Below are positions 20,164 through 29,404 of a DNA stretch of 64,000 bases, piece after piece. The stretch lies in contig LFKV01000006.1 in assembly GCA_001189345.1 (NCBI GenBank), forward strand, positions 1-64,000, given 5' to 3'. Made by a program: the position numbers and the translations under genes. Numbering within the stretch: position 1 is the first letter of the stretch; each line of letters begins with the position of its first letter. The notes under the pieces are model-generated. The model saw nothing but the letters and a program-made list of their open reading frames with translations, did no database searches and had not been told where the DNA came from. Origin of the DNA: Candidatus Paraburkholderia kirkii (GTDB lineage: Bacteria; Pseudomonadota; Gammaproteobacteria; Burkholderiales; Burkholderiaceae).

Positions 20164-21171
20164 TTACTTCGATGCGAGACCCATCTGCTCGCGCACCTGA
20201 TTCACGTTATCACGCGTGGCCAGCATGCCGGTCGTGAGCGTGAGCATCGGCGGCGTCTTGTTGTCCTTGATCCACGCGTACATCAGCTCGGACATCTCTC
20301 CGCCGTGGCGCTTCGGGCTGATGATCACGGTGCCGAAGAAGCCCGTCGGGTTCGGCTTCTTGAACTCGTTCAGCGCCGAGTCCGAGCCGCCGATGCCGAT
20401 GCCGATCATGTTGTCCGCCTTGATGCCGCGGCCTTCCGCCGCCCGCACCGCACCGAGCACGCCTTCGTCGTTCAGCGCGTAGGCCACCCAGTGCTTGAAC
20501 TGCGGGTTCTTCGTGAGCGCGATGTTCGCGGCATTGAACGCGTTCTCGGTGTCGGTCTTGGCCTGAGGCGCCGCGATCACGTTCGCCTTCGGGAAACCGG
20601 CCGCGACGAGCACATCGGTCGCGCCAGTCGTGCGGTCATGCGCGGTCGGCAACTGTTCGTAGGTCACGTCGATCGCCCCGACATCCTTCATGTCCCAGCC
20701 GCGCTTCTTGATCTCGGCGGCAATGCCGTCGCCCACCTGCTTGCCGATGTTGTAAGCGGAAATGCCCATGTGCGGCACGGTTTCGATCGGCTTGCCGGAA
20801 CCGTCGACGAGGCGGTCATCGACCGTCATCATCTTGAGCTTGTCGGCCTTCGCCTTCGCGACGATGCCCGGTCCGAGCTTCACGTCGGGCGTGCAGATGA
20901 TTAAACCCTGCGCCTTCTGCGCGGCGAGGTTGTCGATCGCGCTCATCACCTTTTCACCGGACGGCGCACCGATCTTCACAAGCGTGAAGCCCTTCTCCTT
21001 CGCGGCGATCTCGGCGAACTTCCACTCGTCCTGGAACCACGGCTCTTCCGGCTGCTTCACGAGGAAGCCGATCTTGACCTCATCGGCAGCCTGCGCGACC
21101 GGTGCCGCGATCATGGACGCGCTCGTTGCCGTGGCGGCCGCGATCAGCGTGAGGAACAGTCTGCGTTTCAT
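20164..21171 (-). CDS. araF: Periplasmic sugar-binding protein AraF-type
   Basis: 335-residue periplasmic binding protein that captures L-arabinose or D-galactose for AraGH. The signal peptide [15 protein letters not shown] ends near PVAQA (about 28). Ligand-pocket signatures of the arabinose-binding family are visible: [34 protein letters not shown], and [10 protein letters not shown]. Length and frame are normal. Likely first gene of an araFGH transcription unit; the 120 bases upstream contain a weak hairpin (about 21208-21228) but no clear promoter. Confidence 0.92.
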   Translation of the reverse strand: MKRRLFLTLIAAATATSASMIAAPVAQAADEVKIGFLVKQPEEPWFQDEWKFAEIAAKEKGFTLVKIGAPSGEKVMSAIDNLAAQKAQGLIICTPDVKLGPGIVAKAKADKLKMMTVDDRLVDGSGKPIETVPHMGISAYNIGKQVGDGIAAEIKKRGWDMKDVGAIDVTYEQLPTAHDRTTGATDVLVAAGFPKANVIAAPQAKTDTENAFNAANIALTKNPQFKHWVAYALNDEGVLGAVRAAEGRGIKADNMIGIGIGGSDSALNEFKKPNPTGFFGTVIISPKRHGGEMSELMYAWIKDNKTPPMLTLTTGMLATRDNVNQVREQMGLASK

Positions 21172-21291
21172 CTCTTGTCTCCCGACTTTTTCCGTTATCT
21201 CAAAGACGCCCGCGTGTGGGCGCTACGAAGGTGTGTGGCCGTGTTTTTTAGTCTTGATGCGCACCGCGGCCAGTGCGTCATTCTTCTGTCC

Positions 21292-22069
21292 CTAGTCGTG
21301 GTACAGCGCGCTTCGCCCGCCATCCACGGTGATGCAGCTCGCGTTGATGAACGGCGCCTCGTCCGATGCGAGGAATACCGCCGTCATCGCCACTTCCTGC
21401 GGCTGGCCGATGCGCTTCATCGGCTGCAGATCGAGCGTCGCCTGGCGCGCGGCCTGCGGGTCCGCCTGCTGGTTCCACCAGTCGAGCGTCAGCTGCGTTT
21501 CGATGTAGCCCGGCGCGATCGCATTCACGCGCACGTTGTTCGGCGCGTATTCGATGCCGAGCGCGCGGGTGAGCCCGATCACGCCGTGCTTCGCCACCGG
21601 ATACGAAAGCAGCCGGGAATGATCCTGAACGCGTGCGTCGACGCAATGTTTACGATGCTGCCCCTTCCGCGCTCGACCATGCCCGGCAGCGCCGTGCGGC
21701 AGCCGTTCCACACGCCGTCGATCTCGACGGCGTGTGGAACGGCGCCAGTCTTCGTCGGTCATCGTGAGCGGATCGCAGAACACGTTGATGCCGGCGTTGT
21801 TCACGAGCACGTCGAGCGGGCCGAATTGCGCTTCGGTCTGCTGCAAGGCTTCCTTCACCGACGCGCTTTGCGTGACGTCGGTCCGCACCGCGAATACGCG
21901 GCCGTTACCCGTTTCCGACGCGATGCGCCCGGCCGTCGCGCGCGCCGTGTCGATGTCCAGTTTCGCCAGCGCCACCGCAGCCCCTTCGCGCGCGAACGCC
22001 AGCGCGATCGCGGCGCCGATGCCGCGCCCCGCGCCCGTGACCATCGCCACCTTGCCGGCGAGGCGGTTC
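21292..22069 (-). pseudogene. SDR-family oxidoreductase, disrupted by a palindrome and an indel
   Basis: Short-chain dehydrogenase located after dgoA, probably a sugar dehydrogenase. Start near 22069 (MNRLAGKVAMVTG), with TGAGRGIGAA and NNAG. After DEDWRR the frame shifts at a perfect 20-bp inverted repeat (21702-21743). The sequence IDGVWNGCRTALPGM, then GSIVNIASTHAFRIIPGCF, is in a second frame until one C is missing near 21608. The first frame resumes with YPVAKHGVIGLTRALG and ends at 21292. Two lesions within 130 bases include the stretch before the catalytic Tyr-Lys. Confidence 0.85.
21702..21743. repeat. Perfect 20-bp inverted repeat inside the SDR pseudogene
   Basis: The arms GCCGTTCCACACGCCGTCGA and TCGACGGCGTGTGGAACGGC are exact reverse complements with a TC spacer. 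One arm is the expected coding sequence for DGVWNG. The other replaces codons that family members have, and it coincides with the frameshift. Confidence 0.92.
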
Positions 22070-22745
22070 ATCGCTTCTCGCCTCGCGCGACGGCGAGCCC
22101 GTCGATGAACGCCTTCGCGTGCGACGCCGTCACCTGCGCGCGCTGGCTCGGCTTGTACAGCGCGGAACCGAGGCCGAAGCCGTTCGCGCCCGCGGTGAGA
22201 AACGGTCCCATGTTGTCCGGCGCGATACCCCCTACCGGCACGAGCGGCACTTCCTTCGCGATCACCGCGCGCCACGCCTTCGTCACCGCCGGACCGAGCT
22301 GCTCGGCGGGGAACATCTTCAGCACGTCCGCGCCGGCCTTCAGCGCGAGAAACGCTTCGTTCGGCGTCGCGACGCCCGGCGCGCATGCGAGGCCTTGCGC
22401 CTTCGCGGCGCGGATCACGTCGGCGTCGCTGTGCGGTATCACGATCAGTTCGCCGCCCGCGGCCTTCACGGTGTCGACATAGCTCGGATGCAGCACCGTG
22501 CCCGCGCCGACGATCGCATCGGCGGGCAGCGCCTGGCGGATCGCCGCAATGCTGTCGAACGGCTGCGGCGAGTTGAGCGGCACCTCGACGATGCGAAAAC
22601 CCGCTTCATACAGCGCGCGGCCGTGATCGGCGGCTTCGGCGGGCGTCACGCCGCGCAGAATCGCGATCAACGGACAGGCGGCGAACGCCTTCGCCAGAGC
22701 GCCGTGCATGCTGTACGGCGCGGGCAGATTGATGGGAGGCTGCAT
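22068..22745 (-). CDS. dgoA: 2-dehydro-3-deoxy-6-phosphogalactonate aldolase
   Basis: Cleaves KDPGal to pyruvate and glyceraldehyde 3-phosphate in the DeLey-Doudoroff galactose route. From ATG 22745 (MQPPINLPAPYSMHG) it has 225 residues of a KDPG-type aldolase barrel. Landmarks are AILRGVTPAEA with the active-site Glu in RIVEVPLNSP, VGAGTVLHP, the Schiff-base Lys in GADVLKMFPAE, and PVGGIAPDNMG. An alternative GTG at 22754 would add three residues. The frame is intact. It lies 15 bases after dgoK. Confidence 0.92.
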   Translation of the reverse strand: MQPPINLPAPYSMHGALAKAFAACPLIAILRGVTPAEAADHGRALYEAGFRIVEVPLNSPQPFDSIAAIRQALPADAIVGAGTVLHPSYVDTVKAAGGELIVIPHSDADVIRAAKAQGLACAPGVATPNEAFLALKAGADVLKMFPAEQLGPAVTKAWRAVIAKEVPLVPVGGIAPDNMGPFLTAGANGFGLGSALYKPSQRAQVTASHAKAFIDGLAVARGEKR

Positions 22746-22760
22746 CCTGGTCACTCCATC

Positions 22761-23726
22761 TCAGGCCGCGCGCACGGGCGCGGCGACGAGCCCGGCCTGC
22801 GCGGCGATTCGGTAAAGGCCGCGCTCGGTGGCGTGCGCGGTGGGTGCGTCGTGACAGCCGAAACGGGCAAGCGCGGCGCGATAGCGGTCGCAGAGCGCAT
22901 CGTTGCCGATCAGCCGCAGCGTTTTTTTGCCGGCGAGCGCGGACCGTTCGCGCACGAGAACCTCGTTCAGGCCGCGCAGCTCGTGGCCGATCAAGAGCCC
23001 CGACAGATAATCCGGCTGCTGCTCCGCCGTGAGCTGGCCGGTGAGGCTGAGCGTGCGCGTGCTGAAAATCGTCGCGAGCAGGCCGGCATGACCGGCGTCG
23101 CGCGCGGTATCGACGCCGCGCAGGAATGCCGCCTCGTCGTGCGTCGCGCTCGGGTGCATCGTGCGGCCGAGAATCGTGTGATCGCGCAGCGCGCCGAAGG
23201 TCTCGCCCGTCATGAAGGTGTAAAAGCGCTCGATCCGGCCATTGCCGACGAACGCCCATTTCGCATGCGTGCCCGGCAAGCCGATCAGCGCGCCGCCCGA
23301 TGCGCCCAGCGACGGCTCGCTCGCCAGCGCGCCGAAGATCTGTGTTTCCTCGCCGCGCATCACGTTGGGCAGCGCGCCGCGCTCGAGCACGCCGGGCACG
23401 ACGTGCACCGCGACGCCGCGCGCCGTCTTCACCGTGACGATGCCCGCGACGAGCGCCTCCGCACCCGCCGACGTTTCGACGTAGGGCGCTTCCACCCAGC
23501 CCTGCGCGCTGCCGACCATGCCCGCCGCGACGACTGGCAACCGCGGATGCGCGTCGAGCCACGCGCCGCAGGTTTCCTCGAACGCCTGATCGAAACCACC
23601 CGCGGGCAGCTTCATGACGCCCGCCGACGATGCGCGCGCGTCGAGCCCGACGCCGTCGTCCCCGAGCAGATACGCGCGCAGGGACGTCGTGCCCCAGTCG
23701 AGCGCGATGAGTACGGGTGAGCTCAT
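22761..23726 (-). CDS. dgoK: 2-dehydro-3-deoxygalactonokinase
   Basis: Phosphorylates 2-keto-3-deoxygalactonate before the aldolase step. 321 residues, intact. The N-terminal ATPase signature ALDWGTTSLRAYLL, the GMVGSAQGWVEAPY block and IGLPGTHAKWAFV are diagnostic for DgoK. The start ATG overlaps the stop of the IclR gene (ATGA), so regulator and kinase are translationally coupled. No galactonate dehydratase (dgoD) gene is in the window. Confidence 0.92.
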   Translation of the reverse strand: MSSPVLIALDWGTTSLRAYLLGDDGVGLDARASSAGVMKLPAGGFDQAFEETCGAWLDAHPRLPVVAAGMVGSAQGWVEAPYVETSAGAEALVAGIVTVKTARGVAVHVVPGVLERGALPNVMRGEETQIFGALASEPSLGASGGALIGLPGTHAKWAFVGNGRIERFYTFMTGETFGALRDHTILGRTMHPSATHDEAAFLRGVDTARDAGHAGLLATIFSTRTLSLTGQLTAEQQPDYLSGLLIGHELRGLNEVLVRERSALAGKKTLRLIGNDALCDRYRAALARFGCHDAPTAHATERGLYRIAAQAGLVAAPVRAA

Positions 23727-24670
23727 CGCTTGATCCTGCGGGCGGCCAGCGGCGCGCGCCAGCCGAGTTCCTCGGAGACCGCGCGCGCCTCGCGCTGCAC
23801 TACGGGAATCAGCTCTTCCATGCGCTCGTGCGGCATATAGGGGATCGTGCTCGCCACCGACAGCGCCGCGACGATCGCGCCCGACGCATCGCGCACCGGC
23901 GCGGCGACGCAGCGGATCGACGCCTCGTTCTCTTCGAGATCGAACGTGAAGCCGCCTTGCGAGTAGCGCGTCATGCGCTGCAGGAACGTGTCGAAGTCAG
24001 GGCGGTTGTCGGGCCTGAAGCTCATCTTCGCGAGCGCGCGGTGCGACGCCTCGAGCAGTTTCTTCCACGCGCTCGCCTCGAGGTCGAGCATCATCGCCTT
24101 GCCGATGCCCGTCGACGCGAGCGGCATGCAGTGGCCGACGCGCGAACGCATCTCGAGGCCGCGCGTGCCGGGAATCTTGTCGATGTAGAGGACGTCGTCG
24201 CCATTGCGCACGCCGAGGTGAATCGTGTCATGCGTGTAATCGGCGAGCGCCTGCAGATGCGGACGCGCCACCGCCGTCAGCGGCATCTGCTCCAGCGCGA
24301 TGGTGCCCAGTTCGATGAGCTTCGGCCCGAGCAGATAGCCACCCTGCACCTGGCGCAGATAGCGCGCCTGCACGAGCGAGCTGACGAGGCGATGCGTCGT
24401 GCTGCGCGTCGTGCCGAGCGCGACGCCGAACGAGCGCAGATCGCGCGCGACGGCGCGCGCGCCGTTCGCGGCGGCTTCGAGAATCGCGAGGCCGCGCAGG
24501 AGCGTCTGCGTGCCGGCTTGCTGCGGCGTGATGTCGACCATCGCGCTCGGCAGCGCGATGGCGTCGGGATCGGGCGTGTGGCTGCCGCCGTTGCTCTTCG
24601 CGCGCGGACCGCTCGTGCGCGCGGATTGCGCTTCGGCGGCGTCGGTTTCGGGGTTCTCGAATTTGCTCAT
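23723..24670 (-). CDS. IclR-family transcriptional regulator of the sugar cluster
   Basis: 315 residues from ATG 24670 (MSKFENPETDAAEA). An unusually long, disordered N-terminus of about 55 residues precedes the winged helix-turn-helix (LLRGLAILEAAANGARAV to TTRSTTHRLVSSLVQARYL). The IclR effector domain follows (DTIHLGVRNGDDVLYIDK, MPLASTGIGKAMM, VAAPVRDASGAIVAALSV). It heads the dgoK-dgoA unit and presumably senses a galactonate-type intermediate. A longer frame to 24880 has no family support. Confidence 0.88.
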   Translation of the reverse strand: MSKFENPETDAAEAQSARTSGPRAKSNGGSHTPDPDAIALPSAMVDITPQQAGTQTLLRGLAILEAAANGARAVARDLRSFGVALGTTRSTTHRLVSSLVQARYLRQVQGGYLLGPKLIELGTIALEQMPLTAVARPHLQALADYTHDTIHLGVRNGDDVLYIDKIPGTRGLEMRSRVGHCMPLASTGIGKAMMLDLEASAWKKLLEASHRALAKMSFRPDNRPDFDTFLQRMTRYSQGGFTFDLEENEASIRCVAAPVRDASGAIVAALSVASTIPYMPHERMEELIPVVQREARAVSEELGWRAPLAARRIKR

Positions 24671-25046
24671 GGCGCGGGTCCCGTCGATCACGATGCACGT
24701 CGAGCGGCGGACGCGGGCGTGAGCGCGTTTGCCGCCGAACCGGCGTGCGAAATCGTGCGAATCGTGCAATGCGGCCCGCGCCGCGAGCGCGGGCGAGCGA
24801 TCGAATGCATGACGTGTCTCCGTTTTGTTCTCTTCGCGCGCCGGAAGTCCTGTGTCGGCTTTCCCTGTGTTCGCGCGCATGCCGTTTCAGCCTCTGGTCG
24901 GATTGTAGTTCTGGCGTTTCGATTTATTCAATATGTAATCGTGACGTTCACATAATGGGAGAAAAGCTGACGGCAGAAAGCGTTCAGAAAACAAAAAGCC
25001 CCCGATGAATCAGGACTTTATATCGTTTAGCGACACCAGCTAAATT
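24671..25046. other. Intergenic region upstream of the IclR gene
   Basis: About 375 bases with no convincing gene. It holds the candidate minus-strand promoter at 24902-24931 and an AT-rich stretch (24915-24960) of the kind regulators bind. The stop of the mtgA pseudogene bounds it on the right. Confidence 0.5.
24902..24931 (-). promoter_or_regulatory. Candidate promoter of the iclR-dgoKA unit
   Basis: On the minus strand TTGAAT and TACAAT are separated by 18 bases, about 230 bases before the IclR start. This is a fair sigma-70 match. It may be autoregulated; no operator was identified. Confidence 0.4.
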
Positions 25047-25802
25047 TCATTGCGGCAGCTCGGCGGCGTCCATCCGGCGCGCGATCACGCCTGCCCGCTG
25101 CGCCAGATACGGCGCGTTGCGATGGTCATCGAAATACTTCGGACGCGGCAGCATGACGGCGAGCCGCGCGCTCTGCCAAGCGGTCAGTTTCGCCGCCGAC
25201 GTCTTTGTAGTAATAGCGCGCCGCCGCTTCCGCGCCATATACGCCGTTGCCCCACTCGACCGAGTTCAGATAGATCTCGAAGATGCGTTCCTTGTCCATC
25301 CAGAACTCAAGCATCCACGTGATGACCAGCTCCTGCGCCTTGCGCACATAGCTCTTCTCCCGCGAGAGAAAGAGATTGCGCGCCAGCTGCTGGGAGATGG
25401 TCGATCCGCCGGCGACGATCTTCCCGCGCGCCTTATTCTTCTCCCACGCCTGCAGGATCGCGTCGGTTTCGTAGCCGTTGTTGTTGACGAAGTTCGCATC
25501 CTCGGATGCGATGATCGCGCGCTTCAGATTGCGCGAAATCTGGTCGTACGGTACCCAGGTCCGCTGCAGCGTGACGCCGGGGTGCGTCTTCGCGAGCGTC
25601 CACGCATCGGCACGCATGAACGCCGTCGCGCCCGGATTCAGGACCGTCCAGACGCCGATCTGCACGAAGAAGTAGAGCTGCGTCGCGACGAGCGCAATGC
25701 CCAGCACCGACACGCCATACGCGATCCACCGCGCCGGCCCGAGCCGCACCGCGCGGCGCGCGCGCGGCGGCGTCGTGCGGCTCGGGCCGGCGCGGTCGTC
25801 AT
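25047..25802 (-). pseudogene. mtgA: Monofunctional peptidoglycan transglycosylase, frameshifted
   Basis: Glycosyltransferase family 51 enzyme that polymerises lipid II. The native ATG at 25802 overlaps the aroE stop (TGATG). Its basic N-terminus then needs one shift to join [16 protein letters not shown] and a membrane segment. The catalytic domain reads well: [16 protein letters not shown] (catalytic Glu), [44 protein letters not shown] one-base loss near 25200 puts the tail ([20 protein letters not shown]) in another frame ending at 25047. A GTG at 25749 could restart after the first shift, but the second shift removes about 60 C-terminal residues. Confidence 0.82.
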
Positions 25803-26650
25803 CAGGCTTTCGCGGCCAGCGTCTGGCGCAACTCCCGCAGCACCGCGCCGCCGTCCGGACGCACGCCGCACCAGATGAAGAACGACTCGGCGGCCTGCTC
25901 GACCAGCATGCCGAGACCGTCCGCCGCGCGCGCGCCGAGCTGCGCGGCGTGCTGCATGAAGACGGTCGGCTGCGCGCCGTACATCATGTCGTAGGCGAGC
26001 GTGCCTGCGCCGAACACGCCGTCGTCGCAGTCGGGCAAAGCGGCGTCGAGGCTGCCGGCGGTCGCGTTGACGATCACGTCGTAGCGTCCGGTTTCCGCAC
26101 TGTCCGCGCCGCCGCCCGAGAAGCGCACGCCGCATTCGGCCGCGTTCCGCGCAAACTGGTCGACGAGTTGATGCGCCTTCGCCGCCGTGCGGTTGACGAT
26201 GGTGAGCGCCGCCGGCGCGCGGTCGAAGATCGGCAGCACGGCGCCGCGCGCCGCGCCGCCCGCGCCGAGCAGAAGAATACGCGCGCCTTTCAGGCTCACG
26301 CCGAGATTCGCTTCGATGTCGCACACGAGCCCGACGCCGTCGGTGTTGTCGCCGCGCACGCCGTCCGGCCCGAAAGCCAGCGTGTTCACCGCGCCCGCCG
26401 CCGCGGCGCGCGGCGAGAGAGAGTCCGCGAGCGCGTGTGCTTCGAGCTTGAACGGCACGGTGACGTTCATGCCGCGTCCACCCGACGCGATGAAGCGCCT
26501 CACCTCACGCTCGAAGCCATCGAGCGGCCCGAGAATGCGCCCGTATTCGACGGGCTCGCCGGTCTGCTCGGCGAATTTCGCGTGAATCCACGGCGATTTG
26601 CTGTGCTCGATCGGATTGCCGATCACCGCGTAACGGTCCTTCTGGCTCAT
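25802..26650 (-). CDS. aroE: Shikimate dehydrogenase
   Basis: Reduces 3-dehydroshikimate with NADPH in aromatic amino acid synthesis. ATG 26650 ([20 protein letters not shown]) gives 282 residues. Substrate motifs SKSPWIH and [10 protein letters not shown] (catalytic Lys), the Asp in GDNTDGVGL, and the cofactor loop [12 protein letters not shown] are present. The start overlaps the rnb stop (TGATG-type coupling) and the stop overlaps mtgA. Intact. Confidence 0.94.
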   Translation of the reverse strand: MSQKDRYAVIGNPIEHSKSPWIHAKFAEQTGEPVEYGRILGPLDGFEREVRRFIASGGRGMNVTVPFKLEAHALADSLSPRAAAAGAVNTLAFGPDGVRGDNTDGVGLVCDIEANLGVSLKGARILLLGAGGAARGAVLPIFDRAPAALTIVNRTAAKAHQLVDQFARNAAECGVRFSGGGADSAETGRYDVIVNATAGSLDAALPDCDDGVFGAGTLAYDMMYGAQPTVFMQHAAQLGARAADGLGMLVEQAAESFFIWCGVRPDGGAVLRELRQTLAAKA

Positions 26651-28722
26651 GAGCGGCTCGGCTCCGTGGATGATTGCGCCTCGCCGATCGATTCCGGCTG
26701 CTTTTCGTCCGATCCTTCGGCCGAGGCTTCCGCTTGAGCTTCCGCTTCGCTCTCCGCGGAAAGATCGTCGGTCTCGATGATTTCCTCGTGGGCTTCGTCT
26801 TCCTCGACCGGCGCGGCCGCGGACGGCGCATCGATCACATGCAGCAGGCGACACGAGGCCTCGACCGTCAGCTCGTCGATCGACACCACTTCCAGCATCA
26901 CGCGCGTGCCGCGTGCATGCACGCCGAGACCGGGCACGTGCAGTATCAGCGGAATTTCCTCGAGGCGCACGAGATCGTCCTTGATGACCGCGGCCGGCAC
27001 CTGCTTTTTGTTCTCCTGCTTGAGCCAGCGCAGGCACCAGAAATACTCCATGCGGCGCTGGTGATCGGCATACGCGGTGTAGGTATCGTCGAAGCCCTGC
27101 ACGACGGCGAAGAGATCCGCGTTCTTCGGCTTGAACGGCGCGGCGAGCTTGGCCGTCACGCCGTGCTGCACGCACGCAAGCAACTGCCACTGATTGACGA
27201 GATCGACATAGCGCCGCAGCGGCGAGGTGCTCCACGCATATTGCGCGACGCCCAGGCCTTCGTGCGGCGCGGGCGTCGTCTGCATGCGCGTGCGCTTCGG
27301 GCCGAGGCCGCCGAAACCGCGCTGCGAGCGGTAGATGCCCGGCACGCCGTGATCGTTGAGGAACGCGCCCCACGACGAGTTCGCGAGGATCGCGAGCTCC
27401 GCGACGATCAGATCGAGCGGCGAGCCGCGACGGCGCGGCGTAATGGTGATGTGTTCGCCGTCGACATAGAAGTTGAAGTCGTTGTTGCGCTGCACTTCGC
27501 GCTTGAGGCCGTAGCTCGCGCGCGCTTGCTGGCGTTTCTCGAAGAGCGCTTGCGCGAGCGGCCACAGCACGGCGATGTCTTCCTTGTGCGGATAATCGCC
27601 CGTGCCGGCGGCGAGGCTTTCCTCGGTCACGTGCTCGTCGAGATGGTTGTGGCGCAGATTGCTCTTCACGAACACGCGTTCGGCGCGCGTCTCCGTCGCG
27701 ACGATGTCCTGTGTCTCGCGATTCACGATGATGTATAGCGACAGCGCCGGGCGCAGCCCGCCTTCGCCGAGCGTGAATACGTCCACGACGTTGTCGGGCA
27801 GCATCGTGATCTTGTCGCCGGGCATGTAGACGGTGGAGAGACGCCCGCGCGCGATCGCGTCGATCGCATCGCCGCGCGCGATGCCGAGCGCCGGCGCCGC
27901 GATGTGGATGCCCACGCGCACGCGGCCATCGGCGAGATGCTGGACGGAAAACGCGTCGTCGATTTCCGTCGTGGTGACGTCATCGATGGAGAACGCCTCG
28001 ACGTCCGCTTCCGGCAGATCCTCGGGCAGCGGCCCCGGCTGCACGGACGGAAAACCGATGCCGTGCGGAAAGTACTCCGACAGGAAGCGCGCCTCGTGCA
28101 GCGCGCGCGGCGACGCGATGCCGCCGCATTCGAGCATGAGGCGCGCCTGCGAGATGCCGCGCGCGGCCGCCGCTGCCTCGAGCGCCTTGTATTCGATCGA
28201 GTTCTTGTCGAGCCGGGTGAGCAGGCCGATCGCCTTGTCCCTCAACGCCTCGGGCAGCCTGCCCGCCTTCAGCTCCTCTTCGTAGCCCGCCTGCACGAGC
28301 GCCTGCTGACGCTTGCGCTCGAGCGACGCAAGCGCCATCTGCAACTGCTCCTGCGGCGCGCGCTGATACTGGCCGCGTCCCTTGCGCCGGAAGTAGACTG
28401 GCGCGCCGTGCATGCGCAAGACGAGCGCAGCGCGTTCGGCCGGGCCGAACTTGTCGCCGAAATAATCCGTGCCGAGCGCGGCGAACGGAAATTCATCGTC
28501 GGGCGCGCATTCCCACAGAAAATCGAGGTCGATTTCCTGCGCGATGGCGTCGGCTTCCTGCATCAGGTCGCCGGCCGCCGGCTTCTCGAACTCGATCAGC
28601 ACGTCTTTCGCGCGCACCTTCGCACGGCGCCCGCCCGGCAACTCGACCTGGAACGCGTCGCCCTGCTTGGACAGCACCGACCCGGCCTTGAAACTACCCG
28701 ATTCCTCGAAGAAAACGTTCAC
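26647..28722 (-). CDS. rnb: RNase II-family exoribonuclease
   Basis: 691-residue 3'-5' exoribonuclease that degrades mRNA. The catalytic RNB domain contains TTTEIDDAFSVQ with the metal-binding Asp series, and GVPGIYRSQRG and YAWSTSPLRRYVDLVNQW later in the domain. A poorly conserved acidic C-terminal tail of about 50 residues (EEDEAHEEIIE) follows. The frame is intact and heads the rnb-aroE-mtgA unit. The family spans RNase II and RNase R; the lack of an S1-rich, basic tail favours the RNase II type. Confidence 0.9.
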   Translation of the reverse strand: MNVFFEESGSFKAGSVLSKQGDAFQVELPGGRRAKVRAKDVLIEFEKPAAGDLMQEADAIAQEIDLDFLWECAPDDEFPFAALGTDYFGDKFGPAERAALVLRMHGAPVYFRRKGRGQYQRAPQEQLQMALASLERKRQQALVQAGYEEELKAGRLPEALRDKAIGLLTRLDKNSIEYKALEAAAAARGISQARLMLECGGIASPRALHEARFLSEYFPHGIGFPSVQPGPLPEDLPEADVEAFSIDDVTTTEIDDAFSVQHLADGRVRVGIHIAAPALGIARGDAIDAIARGRLSTVYMPGDKITMLPDNVVDVFTLGEGGLRPALSLYIIVNRETQDIVATETRAERVFVKSNLRHNHLDEHVTEESLAAGTGDYPHKEDIAVLWPLAQALFEKRQQARASYGLKREVQRNNDFNFYVDGEHITITPRRRGSPLDLIVAELAILANSSWGAFLNDHGVPGIYRSQRGFGGLGPKRTRMQTTPAPHEGLGVAQYAWSTSPLRRYVDLVNQWQLLACVQHGVTAKLAAPFKPKNADLFAVVQGFDDTYTAYADHQRRMEYFWCLRWLKQENKKQVPAAVIKDDLVRLEEIPLILHVPGLGVHARGTRVMLEVVSIDELTVEASCRLLHVIDAPSAAAPVEEDEAHEEIIETDDLSAESEAEAQAEASAEGSDEKQPESIGEAQSSTEPSRS

Positions 28723-28805
28723 TCAATACTCTCGTAAAATGGTGGACCAACGGTGGACCGAATCGCGTCGTGCGCGCCGGTGGTTGAATGGGCCCGACGC
28801 CGGGC

Positions 28806-29404
28806 TCAGGCGGCCGCCGGCGCGACCAGCGCAGACGGCGCCTGGTCGCAGAACGCGAGCACATCGGCGAGATGCGCCGGAAAGCCGCTGATCGCGTGAT
28901 CGCCGCCCTGGATAAGCGTGGTCCGCACGCCGGGATAGTGGTCGAGCATCGTGCGGTAATCGAGCACTTCGTCGCCCGTCGCCGCGATCAGATAGTAGCG
29001 TTCCGGCCGCGTGACCGATTCGACCGCGAGCGCGCGCAATTCGTCGAGATGGCGCGGCAGCACGGTGATGCTGCCGCCGCCGTGCCACAACGGCTGCTCG
29101 CCGAGATAGCGGCTCAGGTCGCGCTGCGGCACCACCGCGGGATTGAGCAGCACGGCGCGCCAGCCGTGCTTTCCGCAAGATACGTCGCGTAGTAGCCGCC
29201 GAGCGAGCTGCCGACCACGGTCACATCGCCCGTCTTCTCGCCCGCCGCGAGCGATTCCACCAGCGCGACCGCATCGAACGGCGACACCGGCAGCGTCGGG
29301 CACCGCCATTCGCCGAGCCGCCCGAGCTCCGCCAGGCGCGCCTCCATCACGCGCGCTTTGAACGACTGGGGAGAGGAGCAAAAGCCGTGCAGATAGAGAA
29401 TCAC
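28806..29404 (-). pseudogene. YqiA-type alpha/beta-hydrolase esterase, frameshifted
   Basis: Small esterase of the YqiA/YcfP group. A GTG start at 29404 overlaps the mpl stop (GTGA). The first 75 residues contain YLHGFCSSPQSFKAR and the nucleophile motif VVGSSLGGYYATYLAE. One A is missing from the run near 29177. The remaining protein (KHGWRAVLLNPAVVPQRDL, AATGDEVLDYRTM, QGGDHAISGFPAH with the catalytic Asp and His) continues in another frame to 28806. One lesion. Confidence 0.85.

Noticed and set aside
21208..21228. Terminator upstream of araF
   Set aside because: The stem is only five to six base pairs with a short TCTTT; too weak to call as a terminator.
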